From DATKSS01 sp035468355 (lineage in GTDB: Bacteria > Chloroflexota > Dormibacteria > Dormibacterales > Dormibacteraceae), in contig DATITA010000079.1 of assembly GCA_035468355.1 (NCBI GenBank), positions 39,782 through 103,781 of the forward strand: 64,000 bases of DNA. The letters run 5' to 3'. Positions 45,001-52,924 of the stretch are shown piece by piece (position 1 is the first letter of the stretch; every line of letters starts with the position of its first letter). The notes below the pieces were generated by a model. It saw only the letters and a program-made list of their open reading frames with translations, searched no databases and had not been told where the DNA came from. The translations under genes and the position numbers were made by a program.

Positions 45001-45843
45001 CTAGCCGAACCGTCCTGTGATGTACGCCTCGGTCCGGGGGTCCTGGGGTTGGTTGAACAGGTCCGCTGTGGCGGCGAACTCGATTAGCTCGCCAAAACGG
45101 CCGTCCGGGTTCATGAGCATGAAGGCGGTGAAATCGGATACTCGAGCTGCTTGCTGCATGTTGTGAGTCACGATCACGATGGTGTAGTCCTTCATCAACT
45201 CCGCCATCAGGTCCTCGATCTTGAGCGTGGCGACCGGGTCGAGGGCAGAGCACGGCTCGTCCATCAGGATGACCTGGGGGTTCACGGCAAGACACCGCGC
45301 GATCGCGAGCCGCTGCTGCTGGCCACCGGAAAGCGATGTGGCCGGGGCGTCGAGCCGGTCGCTGACCTCGTCCCAAAGGACAGCCTGCTCGAGGCTCTGG
45401 CGCACGACCTCCTTGATCCGCCCCTTAGACCAACCAAGGAGCCTTGGGGCGAAGGCGACATTGTCGCGAATCGACATGGGGAACGGGCTCGGCCGCTGGA
45501 ATACCATGCCCACTTTCTGTCGGAGCTCCAGCAGCCTCCCGGTTGCCACCACGTCCTCGCCATCAAGCAGCACCTTTCCAGTAGCCCGGGCCGAGGGCAC
45601 CAGGTCGTACATCCGGTTGAAGACGCGCAGGAGGGTGCTCTTGCCGCAGCCCGACGGCCCGATGATCGCGGTGATTCGCTTCTCTGGAATCTCGAAGCTG
45701 ATGTCTCGGAGCGCCTGGTTCTTCCCGTAGTAGAAGGAAAGCTGGTCCACTGTCAGCTTTGGTTTCCCCGCGCCCACCAAGGCTCGAAGCTCAGGTCTGT
45801 CGGCCTGCGCTCGCATGCGCATCAAAGGTCGAGCGTCTGCCAT
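45001..45843 (-). CDS. pstB: phosphate ABC transporter ATP-binding protein PstB
   Basis: A 280-residue ABC ATPase. Walker A is IIGPSGCGKSTLLRVFNRM, the Q-loop MVFQRPSPFPMSI, the signature SLSGGQQQRLAIARCLA, Walker B VILMDEPCSALDP and the H-loop IVTHNMQQAARVSD. It has its own promoter: a TATCCT -10 and three TTAA-type repeats lie between it and phoR. Order is pstB-phoU-phoB-pstC-pstA-arsC. Confidence 0.95.
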   Translation of the reverse strand: MADARPLMRMRAQADRPELRALVGAGKPKLTVDQLSFYYGKNQALRDISFEIPEKRITAIIGPSGCGKSTLLRVFNRMYDLVPSARATGKVLLDGEDVVATGRLLELRQKVGMVFQRPSPFPMSIRDNVAFAPRLLGWSKGRIKEVVRQSLEQAVLWDEVSDRLDAPATSLSGGQQQRLAIARCLAVNPQVILMDEPCSALDPVATLKIEDLMAELMKDYTIVIVTHNMQQAARVSDFTAFMLMNPDGRFGELIEFAATADLFNQPQDPRTEAYITGRFG

Positions 45844-45871
45844 CCCCCAGGGTCAGGATAGGCCCGCCTGG

Positions 45872-45899
45872 GTTAAGCCGTGCTTATGCCCCGGTTAAG
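45872..45899 (-). promoter_or_regulatory. candidate Pho box upstream of pstB (three 11-bp repeats)
   Basis: On the minus strand the hexamers CTTAAC (45899-45894), CATAAG (45888-45883) and CTTAAC (45877-45872) are spaced exactly 11 bases apart. TATCCT at 45860-45855 follows at the spacing of a -10 box and the pstB ATG is 11 bases further. The array overlaps the phoR stop. Confidence 0.7.
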
Positions 45900-46942
45900 A
45901 CTTGGTGCGGCAGGGCGATGAAGAAGACCTGGCCGCCATCTCGGGCAGTCTCAGTCCAGATTCGCCCACCCAGCACGTTGACAAGGTGCTTGGTGATCGC
46001 GAGGCCCAGGCCGAAGCCGCCCGCCTCGCGAGGCCGCGCACGGTCGACTTTGTAAAAGCGCTCGAAGACGCGGCTCCAGTGCTCCGGCGAGATGCCCGGA
46101 CCGCGGTCCCGGACGCTGATCACGACCTCCGCACCCGTTACCTGCGCCTGCACATCGATCGCCGTCGCCTGTGGCGAGAATTTGACGGCGTTGTCCAACA
46201 GGTTGCCGAGAGCCTGGGCGAGCTTGGGTCGATCGGTCGAGATGATCAGGCCATGCTCAACGCCGGTGTTGATCTTGCGACTCGCCCCGAGACGGTCGAC
46301 AGATTCGTGGATGAGATCGGACAGGTCGAAGTGGGAGGGGTCGATTGACATCGCCCCCATCTCGATGTCGCCAAGCTGGCGCAGGTTGTCGATGATCTTG
46401 CTGATCAGGTCTGCCTCTTTGACGATGCGCTCCGCGAATCGCCGTCGCTCCTTCGCGGGTGGTTCGCCCAGCAGGCTCTCGGCTGTCAGTCGCAGGGACG
46501 TGATTGGCGTTTTCAGCTCGTGTACGAGGTTTGCCACGAACTCCTGGCGCACGGTGGTCAGGCGCCGCAGCTCCGTGACGTCCGTCAGGTAGAAAAGCTT
46601 CTCGCCTTGGCGCCGCCCATCGGCGAGCCTGGTGGCCACGGTTCGCCGGCGGTGTACGAGCTGCACCTCGGCGTTGGAAAGGCCGGTGCGGACGATCTCG
46701 AAAAGGCGAGACTCGAGCGTGACCTCGACCAGGCTGGCGGGGAGTCGCGATGGATCCATCTCGAAGAACCTTCGCGCGGCCTCGTTGGCGCCGATCACCT
46801 GGTTGGCGGGATCCAGAAGGAGCGCCATCACAGGAGCGTTGTCGAGGAGGTCGGCGAACAGGTCGCCAGGTGGCGGATTCGGCTGGGGCGTCTCGCCCTG
46901 GCGGCGCCTGTCCCAGATCAGGGTGTCGCGCTTCCGAAGCAA
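45884..46942 (-). CDS. phoR: phosphate sensor kinase PhoR/SenX3-like, without membrane anchor
   Basis: A 352-residue histidine kinase. Residues 30-125 are a PAS domain. The dimerisation/phosphotransfer domain has His141 in FVANLVHELKTPITSLR. The ATPase domain has N box LGNLLDNAVKFSP, G1 VRDRGPGIS, and G2 GFGLGLAITKHL. No transmembrane helix is present, unlike most PhoR/SenX3 proteins, so sensing must depend on PhoU/Pst contact. The start is TTG 46942 at best. A TATACT box at 46974-46969 lies 6 bases before an out-of-frame GTG (46962) that opens a 14-codon reading frame overlapping the phoR start. Confidence 0.9.
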   Translation of the reverse strand: MLRKRDTLIWDRRRQGETPQPNPPPGDLFADLLDNAPVMALLLDPANQVIGANEAARRFFEMDPSRLPASLVEVTLESRLFEIVRTGLSNAEVQLVHRRRTVATRLADGRRQGEKLFYLTDVTELRRLTTVRQEFVANLVHELKTPITSLRLTAESLLGEPPAKERRRFAERIVKEADLISKIIDNLRQLGDIEMGAMSIDPSHFDLSDLIHESVDRLGASRKINTGVEHGLIISTDRPKLAQALGNLLDNAVKFSPQATAIDVQAQVTGAEVVISVRDRGPGISPEHWSRVFERFYKVDRARPREAGGFGLGLAITKHLVNVLGGRIWTETARDGGQVFFIALPHQVLTGA

Positions 46943-46997
46943 GTCGAAGCCGGGACGTTCACGGCCGGAGTATATGGGCGCGCATCTGTCGCGCGGA

Positions 46998-47025
46998 CTT
47001 AAGCGGCGGTTAACCCACGCTTAAA
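46998..47025 (+). promoter_or_regulatory. candidate Pho box upstream of pstS (three 11-bp repeats)
   Basis: CTTAAG (46998), GTTAAC (47009) and CTTAAA (47020) repeat every 11 bases. A CATAAC -10-like box follows at 47034-47039. The array lies in the phoR-pstS divergent region, so it could serve both genes. Confidence 0.75.
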
Positions 47026-47079
47026 CGGCCATCCATAACGTGGGAACCGGTAAGTCAATCGGGTTGCAGGAGGGGTTCG

Positions 47080-48177
47080 ATGCTTCGATTCAGGACCGTC
47101 TGGCGGATGATGCTCGTTGGCGTCACAGCGGCCATCATCGGGACGGCGTGTGGGGACACAGGCGGCGGCGCGGCCACCGCATCGTCGAGCCCGGTGGACG
47201 TTGGTTCCGGCTCGCTGACGGGTGCCGGCTCCACCTTCGACAACCCGCTGTTCTCCAAGGCCTTCTACGACTACAGCGCGAAATACCCGCAGGTCACCGT
47301 CAACTACCAGCCGGTCGGCTCTGGCGCGGGGATCCAGCAGTTCATCAAACAGACGGTCGACTTCGGGGCGACTGACGTGCCGATGGCAGCGGGCGATATA
47401 GGGTCCGCGGGCGGCCCGGACAAGCTTGTCCAGGTTCCTGTAACTCTCGGCGCGGTGTCCATCGTGTACAACCTGTCTGGGGTTAGCAAGCTTCAGTTGG
47501 ACGGTCCTGCTCTGGCCAACATCTATCTCGGTCATATCAAGAAATGGAATGACCCGGCGCTCACTGCGCTCAACCCAGGCGCGAGCCTGCCGAACGCCAA
47601 CATCACGGTCGCACACAGGTCCGACGGCAGCGGTACGACCTACATCTTCACGGACTACCTCGCCAAGGTCTCCGACGAGTGGAAGACCAAGGTGGGCATC
47701 GCCAAGTCGGTGAGCTGGCCCGCCGGAGTCGGCGGCAGCGGCAACCAGGCGGTGGCTCAGACCGTCACCTCAACCGATGGCTCGATCGGTTATGTCGAAC
47801 TCGCCTACGTCGTGCAGGCATCGATGACCCAGGCAAACATCAAGAACGCCAGCGGCCAGTTCGTCCAGGCCAGCGTCGCTGGCGCAACCGCGGCTGCGGC
47901 CCAGAACCCCAACGTCAGCGCGACCAACTTCTCGATCACCAATGCGCCCGGCAGCAGTGCCTATCCGATCGCCGGCTACAGCTGGGTGATCCTGCGCACC
48001 AGCTACAGCGACACAGCCAAGGGCAAAGCGGTCGCGTACCTCTTCAAGTGGCTTGTCACAACCGGCCAGGCCGAAGGGTCAAGCCTGCAGTACGCGCCAC
48101 TGCCCGGCGCGGTCCAGACGCTCGCGCTGAGCAACCTGAAGCAGATCAAAGCCGGAGGCGTCGCGGTTCTCAGCTAG
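47080..48177 (+). CDS. pstS: phosphate-binding lipoprotein PstS
   Basis: The substrate-binding protein of the Pst importer. The 365-residue precursor has a signal peptide and lipobox IIGTACGD (Cys24). It then has LTGAGSTFDNPLFSKAF, VDFGATDVPMAAGD, VAHRSDGSGTTYIFTDYL and GSIGYVELAYV, the phosphate-binding loops. GCAGGAGGGG is 6 bases before the ATG. An intrinsic terminator follows at 48199-48225. Confidence 0.96.
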   Translation: MLRFRTVWRMMLVGVTAAIIGTACGDTGGGAATASSSPVDVGSGSLTGAGSTFDNPLFSKAFYDYSAKYPQVTVNYQPVGSGAGIQQFIKQTVDFGATDVPMAAGDIGSAGGPDKLVQVPVTLGAVSIVYNLSGVSKLQLDGPALANIYLGHIKKWNDPALTALNPGASLPNANITVAHRSDGSGTTYIFTDYLAKVSDEWKTKVGIAKSVSWPAGVGGSGNQAVAQTVTSTDGSIGYVELAYVVQASMTQANIKNASGQFVQASVAGATAAAAQNPNVSATNFSITNAPGSSAYPIAGYSWVILRTSYSDTAKGKAVAYLFKWLVTTGQAEGSSLQYAPLPGAVQTLALSNLKQIKAGGVAVLS

Positions 48178-48198
48178 GCCTTCGACCGTTCACCGCGA

Positions 48199-48225
48199 AA
48201 CGGCGCGGGTTGGGCCCGCGCCGTT
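48199..48225 (+). terminator. intrinsic terminator after pstS
   Basis: A perfect 11-bp stem (AACGGCGCGGG with CCCGCGCCGTT) encloses a 5-base loop and is followed by CATTTCTT. It lies between the convergent pstS and rsmG genes. Confidence 0.8.
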
Positions 48226-48231
48226 CATTTC

Positions 48232-48849
48232 TTAAAGGGGTTTGCGAGCAGGAACCCCGGGCCGCCGCGGGTATGCGTCCGGGGTCGGCCGAACCTTGTC
48301 GACGATCACCACGGTGCCCTCGCGCCGCGCGCCGGACGGGGCGGCCGTCGAGCCCACCAGCGAACCGCCCAGCACCTCGATCGCGTGGCGGGCCGCATCG
48401 ACGTCCTCCGTCTCTGTCTTCTGGGCCAGCAGCCGGCCGCCGACCCGCACCAGGGGCAGGCACAGCTCGACCAGGACCGGCATCGGCGCCAGCGCCCGCG
48501 CGACCGCGACGTCGAAGACCTCCCGGTAGAGCGGATCGTGGCCCACCTCCTCCGCCCGGCGGGCGATGACCGCGACGTCGCGCAGGCCAAGCGTCGCGCA
48601 GGCCTGGACCAGGAACGCGGCCTTGGAGTGGTCGGCTTCGACCAGGGTCATCGACAGGTCGGGGCGGGCGAGCTTCAGAGGCAGGCCGGGCAGCCCTCCG
48701 CCCGAGCCGACGTCGACCACCCGCGAGGCCGTGCCGAGGTGCTCCAGCAGGACCAGGGAATCCTCGACCAGCTCCGCAGCGGGCCCCGCGACCAGTCCGG
48801 GCCAGGCCGAGATCATCCGCGCGAGATCAGCCAGCTTAGAATCTTGCAT
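48232..48849 (-). CDS. rsmG: 16S rRNA (guanine527-N7)-methyltransferase
   Basis: RsmG methylates G527 of 16S rRNA using SAM. The 205-residue protein has the class I SAM motif VVDVGSGGGLPGLPLKLARP, followed by LVEADHSKAAFL and VARALAPMPVLVELCLPLV. Proteins of the family are usually 210-240 residues, so the N-terminus is slightly short. ATG 48849 is chosen; ATG 48861 is also open but overlaps fmdB. It is often found near parAB/gidA, but here it is 33 kb away from them. Confidence 0.93.
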   Translation of the reverse strand: MQDSKLADLARMISAWPGLVAGPAAELVEDSLVLLEHLGTASRVVDVGSGGGLPGLPLKLARPDLSMTLVEADHSKAAFLVQACATLGLRDVAVIARRAEEVGHDPLYREVFDVAVARALAPMPVLVELCLPLVRVGGRLLAQKTETEDVDAARHAIEVLGGSLVGSTAAPSGARREGTVVIVDKVRPTPDAYPRRPGVPARKPL

Positions 48850-48853
48850 TGAG

Positions 48854-49111
48854 ATGCCCATCTACGAGTATCGGTGCGAAAGCTGCGCGGAGCGGTTCGA
48901 GGTTCTCACCAGGTTTGCGGAGCGCGACACCGCGCAAGCGTGCCCGGCGTGCGAGTCGAGCAAGACGCGGGTGCTGGTGTCGAGCTTCGCCTTCGCCGGC
49001 GGGGGCGAGTCCGGGTCGTCGGAATCGCTGGACCTCGGTGGCGGCGAAAGCGGCGGCGGCGGCGGCTGCTGCGGCGGCGCCTGCGGCTCTTGCGGCTCCG
49101 GCCCGAACTGA
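48854..49111 (+). CDS. FmdB family zinc-ribbon protein
   Basis: An 85-residue small regulator-like protein. It starts MPIYEYRCESCAERFEVLTR with CxxC, and a second pair ACPACES completes the zinc ribbon. The C-terminus is Gly/Ser-rich and ends with GGCCGGACGSCGSG, a cysteine-rich tail typical of the family. Its ATG is 4 bases from the divergent rsmG ATG. A TAGAAT box at 48837-48842 lies 11 bases upstream, inside rsmG. Confidence 0.88.
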   Translation: MPIYEYRCESCAERFEVLTRFAERDTAQACPACESSKTRVLVSSFAFAGGGESGSSESLDLGGGESGGGGGCCGGACGSCGSGPN

Positions 49112-49120
49112 CCTTCTAGG

Positions 49121-50404
49121 TTGCTCTTCCCGGTCACGTACCGGGTCAACGCGGCCGGCCACATGGAGGTGGGCGGGTGCGACCTGGTCGACCTGGCGCG
49201 CCGGCACGGCACGCCGCTCTACGTCTATGACGAAGCCACCGTCCGTCAGCGCGCCTCCGAGTACATGGCCGCCATGGGCAGCGCGGGCCAGGTTCTGTAT
49301 TCGGCCAAGGCCTTCGCATCGCCGCAGTTCCTCCGGGTCGTGGCGGACGAAGGGCTGGGACTCGACGTGGTCTCTGCGGGCGAGCTCAACCTCGCCTTGA
49401 AATCCGGGTTTCCCCGCGACCGGATCCACTTCCTCGGCAACAACAAGAGCCTCGAGGACCTCGAGTCCGCCTACCATGCCGGCGCCACCATCGTGATCGA
49501 CGGCGAGCACGAGTTCGACCTGCTGCAGGACGTCGTGCCGCAGGGCGAGCGCACGCCCGTCATGCTGCGCCTGTCACCCGGTGTTAAGCCGGACACGCAC
49601 GACCATATCTCCACGGGGCAGCTCGACTCGAAGTTCGGTTTTTCGATCGAGTCGGGGGCGGCCCGACGGGCGGTCGAGCAGGCGCAGCTGCACCCGCGGC
49701 TGGAGCTCGTCGGATTGCATTGCCACATCGGCTCACAGATCTTCGCCCTCGGCGCCTTCAGGGACGCGATGGAGATCATGCTCGACCTCCTGGTCACGCT
49801 TCGCGACGAGCTGGATTTCCAGCCGCGAAAGCTGGGCGCGGGAGGAGGACTGGGCATCGCGTACACGCGCAACGACGATCCACCGACGCCGCGTTACTTC
49901 GTCGAAACCGTGCTTCATGCGCTGGTCTCGGGTTGCGCCCAACGTAACTTGAAGGTGCCGCAGCTGGTGGTTGAGCCGGGCCGTTCCATCGCAGGGCCCG
50001 CCGGGATGGCGATCTACACGGTGGGTTCGATCAAGGACATTCCCGGCGTGCGGCGCTACGTCGCGGTCGACGGCGGCATGGGGGACAACATCAGGCCCAA
50101 GCTGTACGGCGCACGCTACGAGGCGTATCTCGCGTCGGCTCCCGACCGGCCCACGAACGGCCTGGTCACGATCGCGGGAAAGTACTGCGAGTCGACCGAC
50201 ATCCTGATCACCGACATAGAGATGCCGGCCCTGAAGACGGGCGACGTCATCGCGTTGCCCGCGGCCGGCGCCTACTGCCTTGCCATGGCGAGCAACTACA
50301 ACGGCATGCCCCGGCCCGCGGTGCTCATGCTCCGGGACGGCGAGGCGCGGGTGATGCGGCGGCGGGAGACCCTGGATGACCTGCTTGCCGCCGAGGTCTT
50401 CTAG
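49121..50404 (+). CDS. lysA: diaminopimelate decarboxylase
   Basis: LysA makes L-lysine from meso-DAP. The 427-residue fold-type III PLP enzyme has the PLP lysine in LYSAKAFASPQFL, HCHIGSQIF, the phosphate loop GAGGGLGIAY, VVEPGRSIAGPAGM, the active-site Cys in AGKYCESTDIL and YNGMPRPA at the end. The start is TTG 49121; few upstream alternatives exist. With a Lys/Orn-type MurE, DAP would be needed only as a lysine precursor. Confidence 0.95.
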   Translation: MLFPVTYRVNAAGHMEVGGCDLVDLARRHGTPLYVYDEATVRQRASEYMAAMGSAGQVLYSAKAFASPQFLRVVADEGLGLDVVSAGELNLALKSGFPRDRIHFLGNNKSLEDLESAYHAGATIVIDGEHEFDLLQDVVPQGERTPVMLRLSPGVKPDTHDHISTGQLDSKFGFSIESGAARRAVEQAQLHPRLELVGLHCHIGSQIFALGAFRDAMEIMLDLLVTLRDELDFQPRKLGAGGGLGIAYTRNDDPPTPRYFVETVLHALVSGCAQRNLKVPQLVVEPGRSIAGPAGMAIYTVGSIKDIPGVRRYVAVDGGMGDNIRPKLYGARYEAYLASAPDRPTNGLVTIAGKYCESTDILITDIEMPALKTGDVIALPAAGAYCLAMASNYNGMPRPAVLMLRDGEARVMRRRETLDDLLAAEVF

Positions 50405-50407
50405 CCG

Positions 50408-52096
50408 CTAGCCCTGCGTCACCCTGACGTACGCCGTGGCGCACACCCGGTTGGAATCGCAGGCCGTGATCCGCGCATTGCCGGCAAGCGCAGTGGCCGG
50501 GAGCGTGATGGACGTTCCGAAGCCCCCGCTGGAGGTGGTGGTGGCGCTCCACGTCTCCAGCGTGACGGTGGAGCTCGCAGGATCGAACAGCGCGATCGTG
50601 ACTGTTTGGGAGTTGCTGAAATGCACGCCGTACACATAGATCGTCGCCCTCATGGGGACCGACGTCTGTGAGGTCGACAGCATGGCGGTCGGGCTAGCGG
50701 TCGGGCTTGTCGATGGCGCCGGAGAAGGGCTGGTCGAGGCGACCGGGGTCGCCAGCGCCACCGGCGCCAGCACCTGCAGCGTCTTCTGCGAATGGCAGGC
50801 GCCGTTCCAGCAGATCATCACCAGGTGCGCCCCGACCTCGAGGTCGCGCGGAATCGAGATCTGGACCGCCACGTTTCCGCCCGGCCCGGCGTGAAACGGG
50901 ATGACGCGGCGCTGGCTCCAGACCTGGATCTCTCCAGCCTGGTTGGCGGGCAGATGGCTGGCTGTGACCACGATGCTGTCGCCGGCCACGACGGTGGAAG
51001 GGGTGAGGGTGAGCTGCACCGGCTGGTTCAGGTATTCATAGATCGCCAGACCCGCCAGGGCGAGGATCAACACGATCACGACGGCCGTCAGCGCGAACAG
51101 GCCCTTGCGGGATTTCTTACGGGCGACCGGTGGTGGCGGTGACGGGTAGGCCAGCATGACCGGCTCATCCGCGTTCCTCGCCTCAACAGCTGCGCCGGCG
51201 ACGGCCGCGCCCACCCGCACCGTCGAGGCGACCGGAGACGCCATGACCATCGTGCGCGCGACCGCCGGCGCCGGCTTCGGCGCCAGGGCCTCCTCGAGGG
51301 CGCGCACGAAAGCGGTGCCGCTTTCCCAGCGCGCGTTCGGGTCCTTGGCCAGGCCCCGCATGAGCACCGCGTCGACCCGCGGGCCCAGCGAGCTGTTGCG
51401 CGAGCTGGGCGGTGGTGGCTCGCGGTGCACCTGGGCATAGAGGAGCTCCATCAGGGCCTCGCCATCGAATGGGATGACCCCGGTCAGCATCTCGTAAGCG
51501 ATGGTCGCCAGCGAGTACCGGTCCGCGGCGGGCCCCACCTTGCTCCCGGTCACCTGCTCCGGCGCCATGTACGCGGGCGTGCCGGTGGTGACCCCGGTCA
51601 TCGACTTGAGAGACGAACCCTGCAGTAGCTTGGCCAGGCCGAAATCGGCGATCACGGGCGTGTCGTCGGGCTCCAGCAGGACGTTGGCCGGCTTGATGTC
51701 GCGGTGGACGACGCCGCGCGAGTGCGCGTAATCCAGTCCGGCGGCGATCCCGCGCAGGAAGTTCAGCGCGGCTGCCTGGTCGATCATGCCCTGGCTCAGC
51801 CGGTTGGCGAGGCTGCCGCCCGGCACGTACTCCACGATCATGTACGGGGTCCCTTCGAAGTCGCCGAAGTCGTAGACATTGAGGATGTTCGGGTGGCGCA
51901 TCTGGGCGATCGCCTGCGCCTCGTGACGGAAGCGGGCGGTCGTGTCGGGATCGGGCGAAATCGCCTGCATCACCTTTACGGCGCCCGTGCGCTCCAGCTG
52001 GGCGTGGTAGGCGCGGTAGACCAGGCCCATGGCCCCCTGGCCGATGAAATCCTGGACCTCGTACTGCCCTAGCCTGGTTCCTGGCGCGATCGACAC
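50408..52096 (-). CDS. membrane-anchored Ser/Thr protein kinase (PknB-like)
   Basis: A 562-residue Hanks-type kinase. The kinase domain (residues 10-265) has the glycine loop GQGAMGLVYRAY, Lys in GAVKVMQ, HRDIKPANVLLE, DFGLAKLL and GTPAYMAPEQ. A juxtamembrane linker precedes the single helix ALTAVVIVLILALAGLAIYEYL (about 335-356). The extracellular part has two Ig-like/IPT-type beta-sandwich regions rather than PASTA repeats. A CATAAT box ends 8 bases before GTG 52096. Confidence 0.93.
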   Translation of the reverse strand: MSIAPGTRLGQYEVQDFIGQGAMGLVYRAYHAQLERTGAVKVMQAISPDPDTTARFRHEAQAIAQMRHPNILNVYDFGDFEGTPYMIVEYVPGGSLANRLSQGMIDQAAALNFLRGIAAGLDYAHSRGVVHRDIKPANVLLEPDDTPVIADFGLAKLLQGSSLKSMTGVTTGTPAYMAPEQVTGSKVGPAADRYSLATIAYEMLTGVIPFDGEALMELLYAQVHREPPPPSSRNSSLGPRVDAVLMRGLAKDPNARWESGTAFVRALEEALAPKPAPAVARTMVMASPVASTVRVGAAVAGAAVEARNADEPVMLAYPSPPPPVARKKSRKGLFALTAVVIVLILALAGLAIYEYLNQPVQLTLTPSTVVAGDSIVVTASHLPANQAGEIQVWSQRRVIPFHAGPGGNVAVQISIPRDLEVGAHLVMICWNGACHSQKTLQVLAPVALATPVASTSPSPAPSTSPTASPTAMLSTSQTSVPMRATIYVYGVHFSNSQTVTIALFDPASSTVTLETWSATTTSSGGFGTSITLPATALAGNARITACDSNRVCATAYVRVTQG

Positions 52097-52104
52097 GGCC
52101 CCTG

Positions 52105-52110
52105 ATTATG
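52105..52110 (-). promoter_or_regulatory. -10 element of the Ser/Thr kinase gene
   Basis: CATAAT on the minus strand ends 8 bases before GTG 52096 and no Shine-Dalgarno motif is present. Confidence 0.45.
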
Positions 52111-52138
52111 CGGTTCGGCCATTCGAACTCAGATGGAG

Positions 52139-52924
52139 TTAACGGTTCGTTGATCCTTGCTTCCAGCCGCCGGATGCGCCCCGCCTGACGGCGACCAGGC
52201 CGGCCAGGATGGACAGCGCGATCTCCGCCGGGGTGCGGCCCCCGATGTCGAGGCCGACCGGGGTCTGGATCCGGGCGATGACGTCCTCCGCCGCGCCTTT
52301 GGCCCGCAGAGCCTCAAGGTGGTGGCCGGTGTGGCGGCCGCTTCCGACCAGGCCGATGAAGACGGGACCCGCCGGCAGCAGCACCTCCAGCGACTGGACG
52401 AGGTCGGCCGCGTCGTGGTCGGTGTGCACGGCGTAGACCTCGCCGCCAAGCGCGTCCTTCAGCGCGCCCAACGACGTGATCGCGACGGGCCATTCCGCGC
52501 CGGCCAGCCGCTCGGGGCGCGTCTCGACGAGCACCGGCCGGAAGCCCACCTCGGGGGCCCACCGCAGCAGCGCCCTCGCGACCGGGGTGGCCGAGAACAC
52601 CACCAGGGTCGGCGTGGCCGCATAGGGCTCGAGGTAGACCTCGATCGAGCCGAGGTCGTGGCGGTACGTACGCAGGTGCGGCGCGCCCGATCGTGCGATG
52701 CCGCCTGCGTCGGCGAGCGCCGCAGAGTCGAACTCGCTGCAGCCGAGCGTCCCCGCGATGGCGGCCGTGCTCGACATCAGCAGCTTGGCGCCCGAATGCG
52801 AAGGCGGTTCGCCGTCCAGCTTGATCACGGTCGCCAGGACGACCTCGTCACCGCGGGCGAGGCGGCGGGCAAGCTCGTCCTCCAGGGTCATCGGGCCGGG
52901 CGATCCTGGAGCGTCGCTAGGCAT
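52139..52924 (-). CDS. XdhC/CoxF family protein
   Basis: A 261-residue XdhC-type protein. XdhC binds molybdenum cofactor and helps its sulfuration and insertion into xanthine dehydrogenase-type enzymes. It has an N-terminal XdhC_CoxI domain (EVVLATVIKLDGEPPSHSGAKLL) and a C-terminal Rossmann-like XdhC_C domain (FSATPVARALL; FIGLVGSGRHTGHHLEALRAKG; VGLDIGGRTPAEIALSILAG). The ATG at 52924 overlaps the cysteine desulfurase stop, which suggests direct coupling: a desulfurase could supply the cofactor sulfur. No molybdo-hydroxylase gene is in the window. Confidence 0.9.
   Translation of the reverse strand: MPSDAPGSPGPMTLEDELARRLARGDEVVLATVIKLDGEPPSHSGAKLLMSSTAAIAGTLGCSEFDSAALADAGGIARSGAPHLRTYRHDLGSIEVYLEPYAATPTLVVFSATPVARALLRWAPEVGFRPVLVETRPERLAGAEWPVAITSLGALKDALGGEVYAVHTDHDAADLVQSLEVLLPAGPVFIGLVGSGRHTGHHLEALRAKGAAEDVIARIQTPVGLDIGGRTPAEIALSILAGLVAVRRGASGGWKQGSTNR

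Noticed and set aside
45894..45899. GTTAAG copies as ordinary -35 boxes
   Set aside because: The exact 11-bp triple spacing at two separate pst promoters is better explained by regulator half-sites than by unrelated promoter elements.
49009..49111. Gly/Cys-rich repeat at the end of the FmdB gene as a repeat element
   Set aside because: It is in frame and typical of FmdB tails; simple codon repetition explains it.
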